Below are positions 1-11,558 of a stretch of DNA of 64,000 nt, one piece after another (position 1 is the stretch's first letter; the number at the start of each line of letters is the position of its first letter). The DNA is from Tragulus kanchil (lineage: Eukaryota; Chordata; Mammalia; Artiodactyla; Tragulidae). The notes beneath the pieces were generated by a model, which ran no database searches, had not been told where the DNA came from, and saw only the letters and a program-made list of their open reading frames with translations. Location: NCBI GenBank assembly GCA_022376925.1, contig JAIOJX010000026.1, forward strand, positions 254,259,330 to 254,323,329. The letters are read 5' to 3'. Both the position numbers and the translations under genes were made by a program.

Positions 1-582
1 TGGTTTGGGGATACAGTTGAGAAGAAATCCACCAAGAGCTCCTAAAATTAACATGTGGGATATGAGAGAATGAGAGTTTCAAAGGGGTTGCCCACTGTAA
101 TTTTGGGATTTTATTAAAAAAAAAAATATATATATATATAAAAGAATATGGGAAATGTTAATATATTTAAGGACCTGCTTTGGGTGTTTTCATTGTATTC
201 TCTTCAATTCTCTATTATGTATTTCTTTTTTCCCGTTCTTAATCACGGCATTAAAGTGCTAGCTAGAGTGCCACGTTTGTGGATAAGACTTGCAGCTTGC
301 CTGGATGGCTGAGCAGAGGTCAGTATGGACAGGCCTTCAGTCTTTCAGCTGCTCCTCTGCTTGGTCCTGCATTTCCTTGTGAGGCCCTGTTTCTTTCAGG
401 ATGTCTTAAACAGGGTCAGATGCAAAATTTGTGGAACCTGAAGTTTTTATAATATGGGACTCTCTGGAATGAAAAGAATACCAAATCAAGCATCCAAGTT
501 TAGTATGAAAGTGACTATATGAGAAAAATTTATGACAAATAATACATTTGAAAAAGCTGACAAATTCCACAAGTGTACAAAA
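1..582. other. Left flank, no gene seen
   Basis: AT-rich DNA with no convincing coding frame and no repeat family that I recognise. An A-run followed by a short (TA)n tract lies at about 115-141. It ends at the TSD of the L1 that follows. Confidence 0.6.
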
Positions 583-600
583 TCTGGGAAAATGAAAGTT
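583..600. repeat. TSD, left copy, of L1-A
   Basis: The 18 bases TCTGGGAAAATGAAAGTT recur at 9899-9916 with one mismatch. They bracket the minus-strand L1 together with its extra 3' sequence. This marks the true insertion ends: the poly(A) (T-run at 602-613) touches this copy and the L1 5' end touches the other. Confidence 0.85.
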
Positions 601-601
601 G

Positions 602-685
602 TTTTTTTTTTTTCAGAATAACATGGAAAATTTATTTGTTCAGATTTTTTGCTAGAACAAATAATTTGCTTCTCTGAAAGTTGCA
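602..685 (-). mobile_element. 3' transduced segment and second poly(A) tail of L1-A
   Basis: On the minus strand the L1 body ends in an A/G-rich tail (686-707). It is followed by about 72 bases of non-L1 sequence (614-685) and then a clean A-run (602-613) that abuts the TSD. An AATAAA signal (TTTATT at 631-636) lies 17 nt before the second A-run, the normal spacing for cleavage. This is the classic structure of an L1 transcript that read through its own weak signal and carried downstream genomic DNA into the new site. The source locus is not in this window. Confidence 0.75.
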
Positions 686-3337
686 TTTCTTCTTCTTCTT
701 CTTTTTTACATTTACAGAGTTTTGTTGTTCACAGACATGTATGTTCCAGATCAGTCATATGCATTTTCCTGGTCCCCTCCCCGCTCCCAGGCCACCTCCC
801 ATCCCACCACTCAAGGCTGTCACACCAAGTCCTTGTAGGAAGTCCTATTCCTGCAGCACAACGACAATAGCTATCTTTTTCACATGTGATAGTATAGGTT
901 TCCATGTTACTCCCTCTATGCCTCCCACTCACTACTCATTCCCCACAATGTCCATATGTGTATTCTCTGTCTGTTTTTCCATGGGTTCACTGCGTGTGTT
1001 ATTATCACCCTCTTACTAGATCCCATATATATGTGCTAGTATATTGCACTTGTCTTTCTCTTTTTGACTTACTTCAATTTTTATGATAGGTTCTAGAGTC
1101 AACCACCTCATTAGGACTGATTCTTCTGCATTTCTTTTTACAGCTGAGTAGTATTCCATTGTATATGTGTACCAGAGCTTCTTTATCCATTCACTCATCG
1201 ATGGACAACGAGGTTGCTTCCATGTTCTAGCTATTGTATAGAGGGTTGCAATGAACACCAGGGTAGAGGTGCTTCTTTCAGTTTTGATTTCATCTGGGTA
1301 TAAGCCTAATAGTGGGACTCTGGGTCATATGATGCTTCTAGTTTTAGTTTTTTAAGGAATCTCCATACTGTCTTCCATAGTGGCTGTATCAATTTACATT
1401 CCCACCAGCAATGCAAGAGGGTTCCCTTTTCTCTGCACCCTCTCCAGCATTTATTGTCTGTAGATTTCTTGATGATGGCCATTCTGACGAGTGTGAGGTG
1501 ATATCTCATTGTAGTTTTGATTTGCGTTTCTCTAATAATAAGCGAGGTAGAGCATCATTTCATGTGCTTTTTGGCCATCTTTATGTCTTCTTTGGAAAGA
1601 TGTCTCTTTAGGTCTTTTCCCCATTTTTTGATTGGGTTGTTTATTTTTTCTGGTGCTGAGTTGCCTGAGTTGCTTGTAGATTTTAGAGATTAATTCTTTG
1701 TCTGTTGTTTCATTTGCCATGACTTTCTCCCATTCTCTGGGCTGTCTGTTCAGCTTTTTTGTAATTTCATTTGCTGTACAAAGGCTTTTAAGTTTCATTA
1801 GGTACTGTATGTTAATTTTTATTTTTAGTTCTGCTATTCTAGTAGGAGGATCATGAAAGATCTTGCTTTGATTTATGTCCTTGAGTGTTTTGCCTATATT
1901 CTCCTCTAAGAGTTTTATAGTTTCTGGTCTTACATTTAGGTCTTTAATCCATTTTGAGATGATCTTAGTGTATGCTGTCAGAGAATGTTCCAACTTCATT
2001 TTCTTGCATGTAGCTGTTCAATTTTCCCAGCACAATTTGTTGAAGAGGCTGTCTTTGTCCCATTTTATAGTTTAGCCTCTTTTGTCAAAAGTAAGAACAT
2101 AGGTGCGTGGGTTTAACTCTGGGTTCTCTGTCTTGTTCCATTGGTCTATATTTCTGTTTTTGTGCCAGTGCCATATTGTCTTGATGACTGTTGCTTTGCA
2201 GTATAGTCTGAAGTTAGGGAGGCTGATCCTTCCAGCTCCGTTTTTCTTTCTCAGGATGGCTATTTGGGGTCTTTTGTGTTTCCATATGAACTGTGTTATT
2301 CTTTGGCCTTGTTCTGTAAAGAATGTCATTGGTAGTTTGATAGGGATCGCATTGAATCTGTAGATGATATTTGGTAGTATGGTCATTTTCACAATATTGA
2401 TTCTTCCGACCCAGGAACATGGAATAGCTTTCCATCTGTTTAAGTCTTCTCTAATTTCTTTCATGAGTGTCTTGTAATTTTCAGTGTACAGTTCTTGTGT
2501 TTCCTTGGGTAGGTTTATTCCTAGATATTTGATTCTCTTCATTGCAATGGTGAAGGAGATTGCCTCTTTGATTTCCTTTTCTGTTTTTTCACTGTTTGTG
2601 TATAGAAATGCCAGTGATTTCTGTGTATTGATTTTGTATCCCACGATTCTGCTGAATTCATTAATTAGCTCTAGTAGTTTTCTAATTGTGTCTTTGGGGT
2701 TTTCTTTGTATAATATCAAGTTGTCTGCAAATAGAGAGAGTTTTACTTCTTCTTTTCCATCCTGGATTCCTTTTATTTCTTTTTCTTGTCTTATTGATGT
2801 TGTTAGAACTTCCAGGACTATGTTGAATAGTAGTGGTGAAAGTGGACACCCCTGTCTTGTTCCTGATCTTAGAGGGAATGCTTTCAGTTTTTCACCATTG
2901 AGAATAATGTTCGCTGTGGGTTTCTTTCACTGTGCTGAGGTAGGTTCCTTCTATGCCCATTTTTTGAAGAGTTTTTATCATAAATGGGTGTTGGATTTTG
3001 TCAAAGGCTATTTCTGCATCGATTGAGATGATCATGTGATTTTTGTCTCTCAATTTGTTGATATGGTGTATCACATTGATTGGTTTGCAGATATTGAAGA
3101 ATCCTTGCATGAGTGGGATGAACCCGACTTGGTCATGATGTATGAGTTTTTGGATGTGTTGTTGAATTCTGTTTGCTAGGATTTTGTTGAGGATTTTGGC
3201 CTCCAAGTTCATCAGTGAAATTGGTCTATAATTTTCTTTTTTTGTGTTGTCTTTGCCTGGTTTTGGTATCAGGGTGATGATGGCCTCATAGAATGTGTTT
3301 GGAAGTGTTCCTTCCTGTGCAATTTTTCGAAAGAGTT

Positions 3338-5431
3338 TTAGAAGGACAGGCATTAGCTCTTCTTTAAATGTCTGGGAGAATTCACCTGTGAAGCCATCTG
3401 GCCCTTGGCTTTTATTTTTGGGTAGATTTTTAATTACAAATTTGATTTCTGAGCTTCTGATTGGGTTGTTCATGGTGTCTGTTTCTTCCTGGTTCAGTCT
3501 TGGAAGGTTAATCTTTTCTAAGAAACTGTCCACTTCTTCCAGGTTGTCCAGTTTGTTGCCATATAGTTGTTCATAATAGTCTCTTAGAATCCTTTGGATT
3601 TCTGCATTATCTGTTGTAATCTCTCCTTTTTCATGTTTGCTTTTGTTGATCTGCTTCTTGTCTTTTTTTTCTTGATGAGTCTGGCCAGTGGTTTGTCAAT
3701 TTTGTTTATCTTTTTGAAGAACCAGCTTCTTGTTTTATTTACCTTTACTATTGTTTCTTTTGTTCCTTTTTCATTTGTTTCTGCTCTGATCTTTATGATT
3801 TCTCTTCTTCTGCTGACTTTGGGGTGTTTTTGTTCTTCTTTCTCCCATTGTTTTAAACGTAGGGTTAGGTTGTCTGTTTAATATTTTTCTTGTTTCTTAC
3901 AGTAGGATTGTATTGCTATAAATTTCCCTCTTAGAACTGCTTTTGCAGTATCCCATAGGTTTTGCACTGTCATGTGTTCATTGTTGTTTTCTTCTAGGAA
4001 ATTTTTTTTATTTCTCCTGTGATTTGCTCGGTAATCAGTTTTTTTTTTTTTTTTTTTAAGTATGTGTTGTTTAATCGCCACATGTTTGTGTTTAGCAGTT
4101 GTTTTCCTGCAGTTGATCTCCAGTCTCATTGCATTGTGGTCAGAGAAGATGGTTGATATAATTTCAATTTTCTTGAATTGACTGAGGTTTGATGTGTGGC
4201 CCAAGATGTGGTCTATCCTGGTGAATGTTCCATGAGCATTTGAGAAGAAAGTGTATTCTTCTGCTTTTAGATGGAAGGTCCTAAAGATACCAATGAGGTC
4301 CATCTCTTCGATTGTTCATTTAAGGCTTGTGTTTCTTTATTAATTTTCTGTTTTGATGATTTGTCCATTAGTGTGAAAGGAGTGTTAGAAGGACAGGCAT
4401 TAGCTCTTCTTTAAATGTCTGGGAGAATTCACCTGTGAAGCCATCTGGCCCTTGGCTTTTATTTTTGGGTAGATTTTTAATTACAAATTTGATTTCTGAG
4501 CTTCTGATTGGGTTGTTCATGGTGTCTGTTTCTTCCTGGTTCAGTCTTGGAAGGTTAATCTTTTCTAAGAAACTGTCCACTTCTTCCAGGTTGTCCAGTT
4601 TGTTGCCATATAGTTGTTCATAATAGTCTCTTAGAATCCTTTGGATTTCTGCATTATCTGTTGTAATCTCTCCTTTTTCATGTTTGCTTTTGTTGATCTG
4701 CTTCTTGTCTTTTTTTTCTTGATGAGTCTGGCCAGTGGTTTGTCAATTTTGTTTATCTTTTTGAAGAACCAGCTTCTTGTTTTATTTACCTTTACTATTG
4801 TTTCTTTCATTTCTTTTTCATTTCTTTCTGCTCTGATCTTTATGATTTCTCTTCTTCTGCTGACTTTGGGGTGTTTTTGTTCTTCTTTCTCCCATTGTTT
4901 TAAACGTAGGGTTAGGTTGTCTGTTTAATATTTTTCTTGTTTCTTACAGTAGGATTGTATTGCTATAAATTTCCCTCTTAGAACTGCTTTTGCAGTATCC
5001 CATAGGTTTTGCACTGTCATGTGTTCATTGTTGTTTTCTTCTAGGAAATTTTTTTTATTTCTCCTGTGATTTGCTCGGTAATCAGTTTTTTTTTTTTTTT
5101 TTTTAAGTATGTGTTGTTTAATCGCCACATGTTTGTGTTTAGCAGTTGTTTTCCTGCAGTTGATCTCCAGTCTCATTGCATTGTGGTCAGAGAAGATGGT
5201 TGATATAATTTCAATTTTCTTGAATTGACTGAGGTTTGATGTGTGGCCCAAGATGTGGTCTATCCTGGTGAATGTTCCATGAGCATTTGAGAAGAAAGTG
5301 TATTCTTCTGCTTTTAGATGGAAGGTCCTAAAGATACCAATGAGGTCCATCTCTTCTAGTGTATCATTTAAGGCTTGTGTTTCTTTATTAATTTTCTGTT
5401 TTGATGATTTGTCCATTAGTGTGAAAGGAGT
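3338..5431. repeat. Tandem duplication 1 (offset 1047)
   Basis: 3338-4384 repeats head-to-tail at 4385-5431, sharing TTA/GTGTTA at the joint. Entirely inside L1-A ORF2. Differences are clustered near 3752-3785 versus 4803-4832 and near 4310 versus 5357. Two copies only. Confidence 0.95.
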
Positions 5432-5836
5432 GTTAAAGTCTCCTACTATTATTGTGTTATTGTTGATTACTTCTTTTATGTCTGAAAGTGTTTGTCTTAT
5501 GTATTGAGGTGCTCCTGTGTTGGGTGCATAGATATTTATGATTGTAATGTCTTCCTCCTGGATCGATCCCTTGATCATTATGTAGTGACCTGCTGTGTCT
5601 CTTATAATCTTCTTTATTTTAAAGTCTATTTAAAGTCTATTTAATCCTCTGCTATGAGGATTGCTACTCCAGCTTTCTTTTGATATCAATTTGCATGGAA
5701 TATCTTTTTCCATCCTCTCACTTTCAGTCTATGAGTGTCTCTAGGTATGAAGTGGGTCTCTTGCTTCTGTTTCCATTCAGCCAGCCTGTGTCTTTTGGTT
5801 GGAGCATTTAGTTCGTTTACATTCAAAGTAATTATT

Positions 5837-6159
5837 TTTATTTTTTATTTTTTTTTTAATAATTTTTTTTGGGGGGTAGGGTGGGGAGGAAGGGGGCAGG
5901 CGGGTCACTTCTACTGGTCTTTCATTTATCTATTTTTATCCATCTTTGTTCTTTGGCCTGTGTGGGCCTCCCATCGCAGTGGTGTCTGTCGTTGCAGAGC
6001 ACTGGCTCTGGGTGCATGTGATCCAGAGCTCCAGCTCAGTAATTGGACACATTGGTCCAGCCACTCTGCAGCACGTGGGATCTTCCTAGGCCAGGGATCC
6101 AATCAGCGCCCCTTGCACTGCACGGTGGTGTCCTTACCCACTGGACCACCAGGGAAGCC
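5837..6159 (-). mobile_element. CHR SINE (tRNA-Glu-derived) nested in L1-A, first copy
   Basis: Minus-strand SINE whose tRNA-like head (GGCTTCCCTGGTGGTCCAGT type with a B-box) lies at the right end and whose A-rich tail is the T-rich run near 5840-5870. A perfect 14-bp TSD (TCAAAGTAATTATT) is at 5823-5836 and 6160-6173. It interrupts L1-A ORF2 about 14 codons after the start, so it inserted after L1-A. Confidence 0.85.
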
Positions 6160-6793
6160 TCAAAGTAATTATTGATACAAATGTTCCTATTGTCATCTTC
6201 TTAGATATTTGGGGTTTGATTTGTAGGACTTCTCCTACTCTTGTGTTATTGGCTATATCAGGCCCTTTAACACTTGTTTTAAGGCTGGTTTTGTGGTACA
6301 AAATTCTTTCAGCTTTTGCTTGTCTATGAAGCTTTTGAGTTCTCCATCAATTCTGAATGAGATCCTTGTTGTGTAGAGAATTCTTGGTTGCGTTATTCTT
6401 TTTTAGCCATTTAAAATGTATCCTGCCATTCTCTTCTGGCCGGCAGGGTTTCTGTTGAAAGATCAGCCATTAAATGTATGGAGTTTCCTTTCTAGGTTAT
6501 TTGTTGTTTGTTCCTAGCTGCTTTAAGTGCTCTATCTTTATATTTAGTCTGCATTAGCTTTAATTTTTTTTATTTTAAAGTCTATTTAAAGTCTATTTAA
6601 TCCTCTGCTATGAGGATTGCTACCCCAAAGCTTTCTTTTGATATCAATTTGCATGGAATATCTTTTCCATCCTCTCACTTTCAGTCTATGAGTGTCTCTA
6701 GGTATGAAGTGGGTCTCTTGCTTCTGTTTCCATTCAGCCAGCCTGTGTCTTTTGGTTGGAGCATTTAGTTCGTTTACATTCAAAGTAATTATT

Positions 6794-7116
6794 TTTATTT
6801 TTTATTTTTTTTTTAATAATTTTTTTTGGGGGGTAGGGTGGGGAGGAAGGGGGCAGGCGGGTCACTTCTACTGGTCTTTCATTTATCTATTTTTATCCAT
6901 CTTTGTTCTTTGGCCTGTGTGGGCCTCCCATCGCAGTGGTGTCTGTCGTTGCAGAGCACTGGCTCTGGGTGCATGTGATCCAGAGCTCCAGCTCAGTAAT
7001 TGGACACATTGGTCCAGTTGCTCTGCAGCACGTGGGATCTTCCTAGGCCAGGGATCGAACTAGCGCCCCTTGCACTGCAAGGCAGTGTCCTTACCCACTG
7101 GACCACCAGGGAAGCC
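6794..7116 (-). mobile_element. CHR SINE nested in L1-A, second (duplicate) copy
   Basis: The same insertion as at 5837-6159, reproduced by tandem duplication 2, with the same TSDs at 6780-6793 and 7117-7130. It is not an independent insertion. Its head is closer to the usual SINE sequence (GGGATCGAAC) than the first copy. Confidence 0.85.
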
Positions 7117-7209
7117 TCAAAGTAATTATTGATACAAATGTTCCTATTGTCATCTTCTTAGATATTTGGGGTTTGATTTGTAGGACTTCTCCTACTCTTG
7201 TGTTATTGG

Positions 7210-8094
7210 CTATATCAGGCCCTTTAACACTTGTTTTAAGGCTGGTTTTGTGGTACAAAATTCTTTCAGCTTTTGCTTGTCTATGAAGCTTTTGAGTTCT
7301 CCATCAATTCTGAATGAGATCCTTGTTGTGTAGAGAATTCTTGGTTGCGTTATTCTTTTTTAGCCATTTAAAATGTATCCTGCCATTCTCTTCTGGCCGG
7401 CAGGGTTTCTGTTGAAAGATCAGCCATTAAATGTATGGAGTTTCCTTTCTAGGTTATTTGTTGTTTGTTCCTAGCTGCTTTAAGTGCTCTATCTTTATAT
7501 TTAGTCTGCATTAGCTTGATTAGAATGTTCCTTGGTGTGTTTCTTCTGGAATTTGTCCTATAAGGAAGTCTTTGTGCTTCTTGGAATTGGTTGACTCTTT
7601 CCTTTCCCATGGGGGTAGTTTTCAGCTATAACCTCTTGGAGAATTTTTTCATAGCCTTTCTTTCCCTCTTCTTCTTCTGGGACTCCTATAGTTCTAATGT
7701 TGGTGAGTTTGATATTGTCCCGTAGGTCTCTAATGCTATCCTCAGTTCTCCTTGTGCTTTGTTCTGTTCTTCAGCAGTTATTTCCACCATTCTGTCTTCC
7801 AGCTCACTTATCCATTCTTCTGTCTCTGACACTCTACTGTTAAGACCTTCTATCATATTTTTGAGTTCAACAATTGAGTTGTTTGTCTCTATTTGTTTGT
7901 TTTTCATTTCTTACTTATCTTTTCTTGGTGTACTAATTTCCTCTAATATTCTGTTTTCCATGTTTTGAATCCTCACTAGTATGGCCTCTTCTGAATTCTT
8001 TTTCTGATTATTTGTCTATCTCATCTTCTGTTATTTATAACTGTGTTTTTCTAGTTTGTTCCTTCATTTGTGCAGTGTTTCTCTGTCTGTTCAT
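7210..8094 (-). pseudogene. L1-A ORF1 remnant (RNA-binding chaperone)
   Basis: Minus-strand ORF1p remains. A Glu-rich coiled-coil stretch (TEEWISELEDRMVEITAEEQNKAQ-like) is visible at about 7686-7907. Its position just upstream of ORF2 and similarity to the better-preserved ORF1 of L1-B identify it. The start is placed at 8092-8094 by alignment with L1-B. Several frameshifts make it a pseudogene. In an active element ORF1p trimerises and coats the L1 RNA. Confidence 0.75.
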
Positions 8095-9898
8095 TATTAT
8101 GTTAATTTCTATTTCTTTGTGTGTGTCTGTGTGTTGGAGGTCTTTTCTCCCAGGCTGTGATTGGATTTTCCCTTTCTTTTGGTTTCTATCCTTGTAGAAG
8201 GGTTTGGTGGTTTGTGTCTTAGGTGGTGTTAGGTCTTGTTTGAAGGTGGATAATTTCTAGTGTTGTGTGTTCTTTGATAGTGTGGGGTCTTGGAATCAGG
8301 GCTTCCACTCTGAGGATCCTTGGTTTGATCTCTGGCCAGGGAGTATAGGCTCTATGTCTGGTTTGCTATGGTGTTCAGTGGTATTAGTTAAAATATAAGC
8401 ATATGAGGAACAAGAGGTGCATCCCTGATAGACGACAGTCATAGTCATGCAAATATTTTCTAACATAATGGAAAAATATACACACATACACATCAATAAC
8501 CACGCCTGAACAGTCTTACAGGGATAAAGCATAGGAAGATTTTCTGGCAAACGGTGCAATCAAAGATGGTACCTGACCATTAAGCTCTAAATTAATTAAA
8601 GTACTGCCTGGAAAAATAGATCCAGGGCAAGGTTCTGGCTGGGAATTTTATTATGAAAGCAGTTTTTAACTAATACATGTGTTGAGGGTGAGAAGGAGGA
8701 GAGTGTATGGGTATTAAGAAGGAATAGATTCGTGTTGCAAGGATTTTGCAGGGTTAGGTAACAAAGATTAGTGTGTAGTAGAGTTTGGTATAGCTGGAAG
8801 AGAATAGTATAGACAAGAAGATAGGAAATATTTATATACAGGATAGTAGTAGATAGAAAAGATTTTATAATTAGAGCATAGAGAGAGGAAGCAGTGGCAA
8901 AAAAAAAAAAAAAATTAAAAGTTTAAAAAAACTTAAAATTAAAAAAAGGCAAAAAACCAAAACAAACAATTAACAAAAAAAGGGTAACTACTGTCCCTGG
9001 TTTTTATCTTCTCATCTGTGTGTGGACCTTCCACCAGTTTGCTCTTGATGTTGTCCCAGGTTTCCCTAGTCTTTACTGGTGGGGGTCGGGTGTGAGGGCT
9101 GGACGGCTGCTTATGTCTTAGGTTTCAGTGAGGGTCGGGTTTTTTTTTGTAGTCAGGACCCTTGCAGAGCCGGTTGCTCTGGTTTCTGTTTTTGCTTTCA
9201 GCAAAAAACCGGCTCTGCAGGCAGCTCAGGTGCTGGCCGGGGCGGCAGGTGGTTCCCAGTCCGTCGCAGAGGCCTCCCGCATGGTCCCGTGCTGGAGAGG
9301 GCTCCCCGGTTCTACTGCGCACCCCCTGGTAGCCTTCAATCCCTGTTCTTTTCCCGGTATCCTCTGCTGCAGCTCTCTGCTGCTGCGGGACTGCGGCTTC
9401 TTTGTTGCAGCTCTGGGGCTACACAGACTTTTCAGGCTGCAGGCGTGCGCGCACTGCCGGAAACAGGACTAAGCCCCAGCAGGCACAAGTTTCCCCGCAG
9501 TCCGGCTCAAGCCAGGTTTTTGGGCTGCAACCTGCGGGGGATTTCCCTGTTTTGTTCCGAACGCCCCCACTAGCGGTGTCTCAGCTCACCTGATGCCCGG
9601 CATCCTTGTACTGTCCCGGCAGGATTTTCACACTGAACGCTGCCTTCTGTCCTTCTGACGCACTTCCCAGTGCTCTCTCCACCCAGTCTGGTGTAGGTGT
9701 TCGGGTACGGGGCCCTCAGAACAGGAGCTCAGGGAAAGTTCTTGCTGTTTGGTCTCCGACCCTCATAGACCTGAGGAGTTCTTTTGTTGTCTAGCAGCTA
9801 TATTTTTGGTGGTGTTTCATTTCTTGATTAGTTCTGGTGATGCTCTTGGGGAGCTGGTGAAATCCTCCTCTCATTCCTCCACCATCTTGGCCCATTGA

Positions 9899-9916
9899 TC
9901 TGGGGAAATGAAAGTT
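9899..9916. repeat. TSD, right copy, of L1-A
   Basis: TCTGGGGAAATGAAAGTT, one mismatch to 583-600. It directly abuts the L1 5' end. Confidence 0.85.
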
Positions 9917-10017
9917 TTTATTAACTCTTTGTACAATACCTTTCTCCTACATTCTTTTGCTATAGACTCTGCCTCTTCATGTAATAGTCATATAAATAAT
10001 TTCTCTAGCTTGATTGA

Positions 10018-10234
10018 GGTCTTCCAAGTGGCTCAGAGGTGAAGGTTAAGAATTCACCTGCAATGCAGGAGGCATGGGTTCGGCCCCTGAGATAGAAAGA
10101 ATCCCTGGAGAAGGAAATGGAAATCCACTCCAGTATTCTTGCCTGGGAAGTCTCATGGACAGAGGTGCCTTCAAGGCTACAGTTCATAGGGTCACAAAGA
10201 GTCAGATATAACTTAGAGACTAAATAACAATAAC
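10018..10234 (+). mobile_element. Bov-tA SINE
   Basis: A tRNA-Glu-like head (AGTGGCTCAGAGGTGAAGG, then a B-box-like GGGTTCGGCCCC) is followed by the BovB-derived body (CCACTCCAGTATTCTTGCC) and an A-rich end. A perfect 11-bp TSD, AGCTTGATTGA, lies at 10007-10017 and 10235-10245. Confidence 0.85.
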
Positions 10235-10245
10235 AGCTTGATTGA

Positions 10246-10782
10246 ATATTTGAAAAAATAGTGATAGTTTAGGTGTTTCTTTCAGCTTCACAGTTTACAG
10301 CTGATGTCATATAATTAAGATTGCTGGCAAATTTGGGGAGGCTTCTATTACATTTCTTTCATCATGAAATAAGACATTTCAAGGTGTCTTGTGTAATGAC
10401 TAGTCTTTACAAATTTTAAATTGATGACATTCATTAACCAGCTTTTCATCAGTATCTGCATTGTGTTGGCAATTATAAATTTCATGTTGTTTTTACAATA
10501 TCAATATTTTATATAAACCAGACAGAAATTAAATTTTTTCAATGTGTTCATGGGATTCTCTTCCAAAAGTCATTATTTCTATTTAAACTTTTTCTCTCTC
10601 TCAGTGAATAATTGCCTTAATATAACCTGAAAATTGCTTGTTTCAAGTTGCTTCTTTATCTCAGAATAATTTCTACCAATGTCAGTTGTCATTGTTATCA
10701 CTTTCATTTCAGATTTCTTTAAATGTCTGAATTTTCTTTCAGTCTCTAAATAAACACCTATACCACATATTTTGTCTAATTT
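10246..10782. other. Intergenic DNA, nothing recognised
   Basis: AT-rich unique-looking sequence with no open frame of note, no SINE or LINE signature that I recognise, and no regulatory motif I would defend. Confidence 0.5.
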
Positions 10783-11558
10783 TCTAACATATTCGTTTTA
10801 ACACAAGAGTCACAGTCACTTGTTGTTTTAGAACATTTTGCATTGAAGGCAGTCTGACCACTGGGGTACGTTATACGTGTATGTGTTTGCATTCACACAC
10901 ACACAGAAATTCTGACTTTTATTCTATTTTGCTCAATTCATAAAAAATACATAAGGTGTTTTTAAAATTGCACACACTGCTTTATCATGTATGTTTCTGA
11001 CAAGGCAAAACTTTCATTTTGATCATATATTCATGAGAATCAGATCTTTTGCTTGCTATTTATCAGTCTACTGACTGGAAAATTTTCCTTCACTATTTAT
11101 TATTCCTTGTACTTGAAACCATATCATTGTGTGACTTCTGTTCCTTTGCCCTTGGACTACAATGCAGATTTAGTTGGTATACTGGCTGATAAGTGGTTAC
11201 ATAGACTGACTGCCCCTTCTACACTAGGATAACTAACATACTTTAACTACACACAGAAGTGCCTAAAACCACACAAACCTATCCCATATATCCAAGTTAA
11301 ATGGAGGTCCAACCCATTTTTCCCATAGATATATCTCCAAAATGCCCATAGTCACTCCAAAATTGTCTTGAAAGAAGAGTATGGTGGAGAAGAACTTGAC
11401 TTGGAAAGAGATAACAGTCTTCAATAATTGTAGTTAATATACTTTACTTTTGCAAAGTTTAAAAAATATACATGGCTATGTGAACACACTGTAGGGCCCC
11501 TTCCAGATCCTCTCTTTTACAAGAGGCCCATGCCCATGTAACACTTTGAAGTCTCGAC

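Larger units (their letters stand above)
1016..7153 (-). pseudogene. L1-A ORF2 remnant (endonuclease-reverse transcriptase)
   Basis: Pieces of ORF2p in several frames. The C-terminal segment ends in KDKCNILAHIYGI at 1016. The cysteine region lies near 1390-1450. The RT core is at about 2072-3530, with the conserved [19 protein letters not shown] block. The endonuclease lies at about 4925-5578 with IIVGDFNTP and the SDHNAMRLEI active-site block intact. The RT catalytic box reads LFADNLILY: codon 2720-2722 encodes Asn where FADD has its second Asp. Part of the ORF is duplicated (3338-5431 and 5613-7517), and a CHR SINE lies about a dozen codons into the ORF. Non-functional. Confidence 0.85.
5613..7517. 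repeat. Tandem duplication 2 (offset about 956)
   Basis: 5613-6560 repeats at about 6569-7517, with a T-rich filler of about 8 bases between. It spans the ORF1/ORF2 junction of L1-A and the nested CHR SINE. The copies differ by small indels, and by clustered substitutions in the tRNA-like end of the SINE (around 6058-6130 versus 7016-7088). Confidence 0.95.
686..9898 (-). mobile_element. L1-A: full-length, inactive ruminant L1 (L1-BT type)
   Basis: Autonomous LINE-1 retrotransposon read on the minus strand: 5'UTR about 8095-9898, ORF1 about 7210-8094, ORF2 about 1016-7153, 3'UTR and tail to 686. The 5' end carries the L1 start GGTGGAGGAATGAGAGGAGG-like sequence next to the TSD, so the copy is not 5'-truncated. 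Apparent length is 9.2 kb. Removing two tandem duplications (about 1047 and 956 bp) and one CHR SINE leaves about 6.9 kb. ORFs are broken by many frameshifts and stops, and the RT box reads FADN instead of FADD, so it cannot be autonomous. Identity to L1-B is clear but lower than expected for two recent copies, so L1-A is the older insertion. Confidence 0.9.

Noticed and set aside
3338..5431. CRISPR-like or satellite array from the repeated blocks
   Set aside because: Units are about 1 kb, two copies each, with unrelated content between pairs. There is no short repeat-spacer pattern.
5735..6175. 146-codon plus frame with a hydrophobic start
   Set aside because: It is the antisense of L1 ORF2 plus the nested CHR SINE. 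Hydrophobicity comes from the T-rich SINE tail.
10018..10080. tRNA gene (A- and B-box-like sequence)
   Set aside because: It is the tRNA-Glu-derived head of a Bov-tA SINE. The acceptor stem and cloverleaf are not preserved. The same applies to the other SINE heads.
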